Assembly (NCBI GenBank): GCA_022729835.1 | Contig: DZBC01000091.1 | Coordinates: 1 to 8,741, forward strand | Source of the DNA: Sulfuricurvum sp. | GTDB lineage: Bacteria; Campylobacterota; Campylobacteria; Campylobacterales; Sulfurimonadaceae | Direction of reading: 5' to 3' | DNA: 8,741 nt | Part shown: piece by piece, positions 6,281 through 8,741 of the stretch | Layout: every line of letters starts with the position of its first letter | How positions within the stretch are numbered: the first letter of the stretch is position 1 | Position numbers and translations under genes: made by a program | Notes under the pieces: model-generated | Told to the model about the DNA's origin: nothing | The model's database searches: none | What the model saw: only the letters and a program-made list of their open reading frames with translations

Positions 6281-7696
6281 TTAGGTGATGATGACCGATT
6301 GGATCTCGCTCATCTCCTCAATGGCAAATCTAGGCCCTTCACGCCCCACGCCGCTAAGCTTTACCCCACCGTAAGGCTGGATATCAAAACGCAAGGTCGG
6401 CATATCATTGATGACCACACCACCCGCATCAAGCTCCTCGATGGCACGCTTGGTGAGGGCGAGATCTTGCGTGAAGATCGAAAACTGTAGACCATAGGGT
6501 GCCGCGTTCATCCGACCTACCGCCTCATCAAAGCCGCCCACGCGCACCAGACTCACGATCGGCGCAAAAACCTCCTCGCAAACAATCTTCATGGCATCAG
6601 TAACATCGGCCATCACACAAGGATAGAAGATACGCCCCTCACGACGCACCTCAAGCAGTGGCCTTGCCCCCTCGTCGATGGCGCTTTGCACCCATGCCTC
6701 TGCGCGCTGCGCCGCCTCGTCGTTGATCAACGGCCCCATAAAAGTAGCCTCATCATAAGGCGAGCCCACCGTCAGCTTGAGCGTCTCCTTGGCCATCAGC
6801 GCGGCAAAAACGTCATACACAGCCGTATCTACATAGATGCGCTGCAAAGAGATACACACCTGCCCGGAGTTGACAAAAGCTCCAAGTGCACAGCGCTGCG
6901 CCGCATAGGCCAGATCAGCGCTCGCATCCACATAGGACGCTGCGTTGCCGCCTAGCTCCAAAGCGACCTTTTTGATGCCGGCGGTGCGTGTGATGATCTG
7001 CCCCACACCCACCGAGCCCGTAAAGCTGATGACGCGGGGAATATCGCTAGAGACCAGAGCAGAGCCCACCTCCGCGTCGCCGTAAACCACACTTAAAGCA
7101 TCGGGGATGGCGTAGGGACTCTCGATAAAAAGTGTGGCAAATTTATAAGCGCACAGCGGCGCTTCGGGGGTAGGCTTGAGCACCACGGCATTACCCGCAA
7201 CAAGGGCTGGGGCGAGCTTGTGCGCCACTAAGTTGAGCGGAAAGTTAAACGGGGTGATCGCCACCACTACCCCAACCGGCACACGCCGAAAAAAAGCAAG
7301 TGTTTTACGTCCGCTGGGCATCGCGTCGGTGTTGATCGTCTCACCGTGCATGGTCCGCATTGTCTCACACGCAAGACGCAGGGTTTCGATGCAGCGATCC
7401 ACTTCAATGCGTGCGTAGGTGATGGGCTTACCCACCTCATCGGTGATGGTTTTGGCCATCTCTTCGCGCATGGACTCCAGACGTTGTGCAACATCAAGCA
7501 ACCAACTGCAGCGTCTTGAGAGTGTACTTTGCTTACATGTAACAGCGGCGCGACGGGCGATCTCTAGTGCTTTGCGTGCATCTTCCGCGTCACATACCGA
7601 AGCGCGGGAGACTACTTCGCCGCTGTAGGGGCTGCGGCGTTCACTCATATTCGCTTTGGTAACCGCTTGTGAGCCAAAATAGATCATTGCTTCCAT
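6281..7696 (-). CDS. NAD(P)-dependent aldehyde dehydrogenase
   Basis: A 471-residue enzyme of the ALDH superfamily that oxidises an aldehyde to a carboxylate. Catalytic Cys281 sits in NSGQVCIS, general base Glu247 in LELGGN, and oxyanion-hole Asn151 in PFNFP. Cofactor contacts are Lys174 in LKPTPEAP and the FTGSVGVG loop (225-232). EEVFAP is at 374-379 and the C-terminal PYGGVKLSGVGREG is intact. It resembles the lactaldehyde/non-phosphorylating glyceraldehyde-3-phosphate dehydrogenase branch, but the substrate cannot be fixed from sequence. The start at 7696 has AAGGA six bases upstream. The gene is first in a pair with bcp and divergent from the globin gene across 100 bases, suggesting carbonyl or oxidative stress handling. 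Residues 53-55 (TCK), in a variable region, come from a TTACATGTAA copy. Confidence 0.93.
   Translation of the reverse strand: MEAMIYFGSQAVTKANMSERRSPYSGEVVSRASVCDAEDARKALEIARRAAVTCKQSTLSRRCSWLLDVAQRLESMREEMAKTITDEVGKPITYARIEVDRCIETLRLACETMRTMHGETINTDAMPSGRKTLAFFRRVPVGVVVAITPFNFPLNLVAHKLAPALVAGNAVVLKPTPEAPLCAYKFATLFIESPYAIPDALSVVYGDAEVGSALVSSDIPRVISFTGSVGVGQIITRTAGIKKVALELGGNAASYVDASADLAYAAQRCALGAFVNSGQVCISLQRIYVDTAVYDVFAALMAKETLKLTVGSPYDEATFMGPLINDEAAQRAEAWVQSAIDEGARPLLEVRREGRIFYPCVMADVTDAMKIVCEEVFAPIVSLVRVGGFDEAVGRMNAAPYGLQFSIFTQDLALTKRAIEELDAGGVVINDMPTLRFDIQPYGGVKLSGVGREGPRFAIEEMSEIQSVIIT
7533..7542. repeat. Iterated palindrome TTACATGTAA, exact copy, inside the aldehyde dehydrogenase gene
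   Basis: Exact copy read on the minus strand as Val-Thr-Cys-Lys (residues 52-55). Its left flank TTTGC and following C are shared with the copy at 8257. Confidence 0.9.
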
Positions 7697-7716
7697 TCGT
7701 TATCCTTCGACACTAT

Positions 7717-7777
7717 TTTTGCAAAATGGTAACCAATTTAGCGAAATGTGCGCTGTGCTTCAGTACAATTTTGCAAA
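7717..7777. promoter_or_regulatory. Divergent promoter region with two TTTTGCAAA repeats and a -10-like element
   Basis: The spacer between the aldehyde dehydrogenase and globin genes holds TTTTGCAAAA (7717-7726, a perfect palindrome) and TTTTGCAAA (7769-7777), 52 bases apart. TACAAT at 7764-7769 is a plausible -10 for the globin gene, 27 bases before its start, so the second repeat would lie at about the transcription start. A shared regulator is possible; none is identified. Confidence 0.4.
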
Positions 7778-7796
7778 GAAGCAACAAAGGTACTCC

Positions 7797-8249
7797 ATGC
7801 TAACCCTTCACATCACCTCCGGCGCTCTGGGCGTGCGCCCCCCTGTCACAAAGCCGCATCCCGGTTTTTATCTGCAAGTCGGCGAAGAGCGCTTCCGCCG
7901 CTTGGTGGACGAACACTACGAAATGATCCGCCACAGCGACATCGCCTTTCTCTTTCCCGTCCAAGACGAAGATGATTTTGAAGCAGCCAAAAAGCACGCG
8001 GCCGATTTTTTCATCCAGATCTGCGGCGGGCCTGACTACTTCAATCAAACACGCGGAGCGCCGCAAATGGTCGGCCGCCACGCCCCCTTTCGTATCGATG
8101 CCCATGCTAGAGAGCGCTGGCTGGAGTTTTATACCGTGCTACTGCCCCGTCTCGAAGAGGAAGGCATAGACCCCCAGTACATCAAATCCTTCTGGGACTA
8201 CATCGATATTTTCTCCATCTGGATGATCAATACTCCTGATCACGCGTGA
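7797..8249 (+). CDS. Truncated haemoglobin (group II-like globin)
   Basis: A 150-residue haem protein of the 2-over-2 globin fold, likely binding O2 or NO in the cytoplasm. After an N-terminal extension of about 26 residues, the B helix has HY with Tyr41 as the B10 tyrosine, ending at FLFP (51-54). Proximal His95 is in the hallmark RHAPF (94-98), and Trp108 in RERW matches the G8 tryptophan of groups II and III. GGPDYF at 77-82 and the FSIWM ending match globins I recall from Campylobacterota. The start at 7797 is preceded by AAAGG at six bases. An in-frame ATG at 7719 would run translation through the promoter-like region. It is divergent from the aldehyde dehydrogenase-bcp pair. The roles, O2 handling or NO detoxification, are family-level inference. 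Confidence 0.9.
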   Translation: MLTLHITSGALGVRPPVTKPHPGFYLQVGEERFRRLVDEHYEMIRHSDIAFLFPVQDEDDFEAAKKHAADFFIQICGGPDYFNQTRGAPQMVGRHAPFRIDAHARERWLEFYTVLLPRLEEEGIDPQYIKSFWDYIDIFSIWMINTPDHA

Positions 8250-8254
8250 CATTT

Positions 8255-8281
8255 GCTTACATGTAACCCTTACATGTAAGC
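8255..8281. repeat. Inverted pair of TTACATGTAA sites forming a 12-bp hairpin
   Basis: GCTTACATGTAA (8255-8266) and TTACATGTAAGC (8270-8281) are exact reverse complements separated by CCC. Each arm contains one exact palindrome copy (8257-8266 and 8270-8279). The pair starts six bases after the globin stop codon and could act as a transcription terminator, though no T-run follows on either strand. Confidence 0.92.
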
Positions 8282-8310
8282 CTCTAATCAATCCTAAACC
8301 ACAACTCTGA

Positions 8311-8316
8311 TAAGAT
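8311..8316 (+). promoter_or_regulatory. Possible -10 element (TAAGAT) for ilvE
   Basis: GATAAGATAC lies in the 100-base spacer between the globin and ilvE genes, 33 bases before the ilvE start, downstream of the palindrome pair. No clear -35 is seen. The ilvE start has only a weak GCGGG upstream. Confidence 0.35.
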
Positions 8317-8349
8317 ACGCCAAATTTTATCACAGCGGGTTTTTCACAC

Positions 8350-8741
8350 ATGGATGCAGCCAAGTATATCTGGATGAACGGCGAATTTGTCGCATGGAAC
8401 GATGCAAAAGTACACGTACTCTCTCATACGATTCACTACGGCAATGGGGTCATTGAAGGCACCAAGGCCTATAAAACTGACCGAGGTTATGCGATTTTTC
8501 GCCTGAGCGATCACACCAAGCGTTTGCTTGAATCGGCCAAGATGACCCTTATCACCATTCCCTATAGCATTGAAGAGCTCAATGCCGCGCAAGTAGAACT
8601 ACTGCGCCGCAACGCCTTTAGCGGAGACAACGTCTACATCCGCCCTTTCGCCTTTTTGGGTTATGGCGTCATGGGTGTCTACCACAAACACGCCCCGGTC
8701 GAAACCGTCCTCTCTGCATGGGAATGGGGCGCGTATCTGGG
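8350..8741 (+). CDS. ilvE: Branched-chain amino acid aminotransferase IlvE, N-terminal 130 residues (runs off the right edge)
   Basis: PLP-dependent fold-type IV transaminase for the last step of Leu, Ile and Val synthesis, with 2-oxoglutarate/glutamate as partner. The frame is open from the ATG at 8350 to the window end. The N-terminus closely follows E. coli IlvE: YIWMNGEFVAWNDAKVHVLS, HYGNGVIEGTKAY, the FRLSDHTKRL block, YIRPFAFLGYG near residues 97-107, and EWGAYLG at the edge. The catalytic lysine lies beyond the window. About 130 of roughly 300 residues are present. It is separated from the globin gene by 100 bases with its own promoter-like element, so it is probably a separate transcription unit. 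Confidence 0.95.
   Translation, partial: MDAAKYIWMNGEFVAWNDAKVHVLSHTIHYGNGVIEGTKAYKTDRGYAIFRLSDHTKRLLESAKMTLITIPYSIEELNAAQVELLRRNAFSGDNVYIRPFAFLGYGVMGVYHKHAPVETVLSAWEWGAYL

Noticed and set aside
7719..7796. Extended globin start at 7719
   Set aside because: It would translate through the TACAAT promoter-like element and a repeat; the ATG at 7797 has AAAGG at six bases.
768..8279. TTACATGTAA as an FNR/CRP-type operator
   Set aside because: It does not match TTGAT-N4-ATCAA or TGTGA-N6-TCACA, and most copies lie deep inside coding regions, so a classical operator is unlikely.
8255..8281. Inverted pair as the end of an insertion element or an attachment site
   Set aside because: There is no transposase, target duplication or second end nearby, and both arms are explained by two motif copies.
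1..8741. CRISPR array, toxin-antitoxin, restriction or phage-defence genes
   Set aside because: No regularly spaced repeats and no such proteins are visible; all sizeable frames are accounted for by housekeeping or metabolic genes.

Overview
The window looks like chromosomal DNA from a nitrogen-fixing, metabolically flexible bacterium, most likely a member of the Campylobacterota (a Sulfuricurvum/Sulfurimonas/Arcobacter-like diazotroph). This is inference from the style of the NifH, truncated-globin and IlvE proteins and from promoter-like sequences, not from a database match. GC content is moderate, visibly higher in selD-selU and lower in nifH and in the spacer after the tRNA gene. No transposase, integrase, phage gene or CRISPR array is visible.

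Layout. Bases 1-615 (minus strand) hold the first 205 codons of nifH, the nitrogenase iron protein. After a 165-base spacer, 781-2864 (minus) is a two-gene selenium operon: selD (selenophosphate synthetase) followed, with a one-base TGATG overlap, by selU/mnmH (tRNA 2-selenouridine synthase). Divergent from selD is a small HAD-family phosphatase of the soluble P-type-ATPase-like kind (2927-3397), then a tRNA-Leu(CAG) gene (3453-3539). Bases 3758-5774 (plus) hold a GT4 glycosyltransferase and an EamA-type membrane transporter overlapping by 23 bases. Convergent with these, on the minus strand, is a pair encoding an NAD(P)-dependent aldehyde dehydrogenase and a Bcp-type peroxiredoxin (5771-7696). 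Divergent from the dehydrogenase is a truncated haemoglobin (7797-8249), and the window ends inside ilvE, a branched-chain amino acid aminotransferase (8350 to beyond 8741).

How the genes fit together. SelD makes selenophosphate, which SelU uses to convert wobble 2-thiouridine to 2-selenouridine in tRNAs. The aldehyde dehydrogenase, peroxiredoxin and globin form a neighbourhood for handling reactive carbonyls, peroxides and O2 or NO, plausible near oxygen-sensitive nitrogenase, though no shared regulation is proven. The glycosyltransferase and EamA protein are probably co-transcribed and may act at the envelope.

The most unusual signal is not a gene. The 10-base palindrome TTACATGTAA occurs six times exactly, plus two shorter or near matches, where about 0.01 would be expected by chance. 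Every ACATGT that I could find in the window lies inside TACATGTA. Sites occur in coding and non-coding DNA. Two form a perfect 12-bp inverted repeat just after the globin gene, one lies just after the selU stop, and four of the five coding sites are read in the one frame that gives Thr-Cys (usually Thr-Cys-Lys). This looks like a genome-wide iterated palindrome, comparable in behaviour to cyanobacterial HIP1 or to DNA-uptake sequences, in a lineage where I know of no described equivalent.
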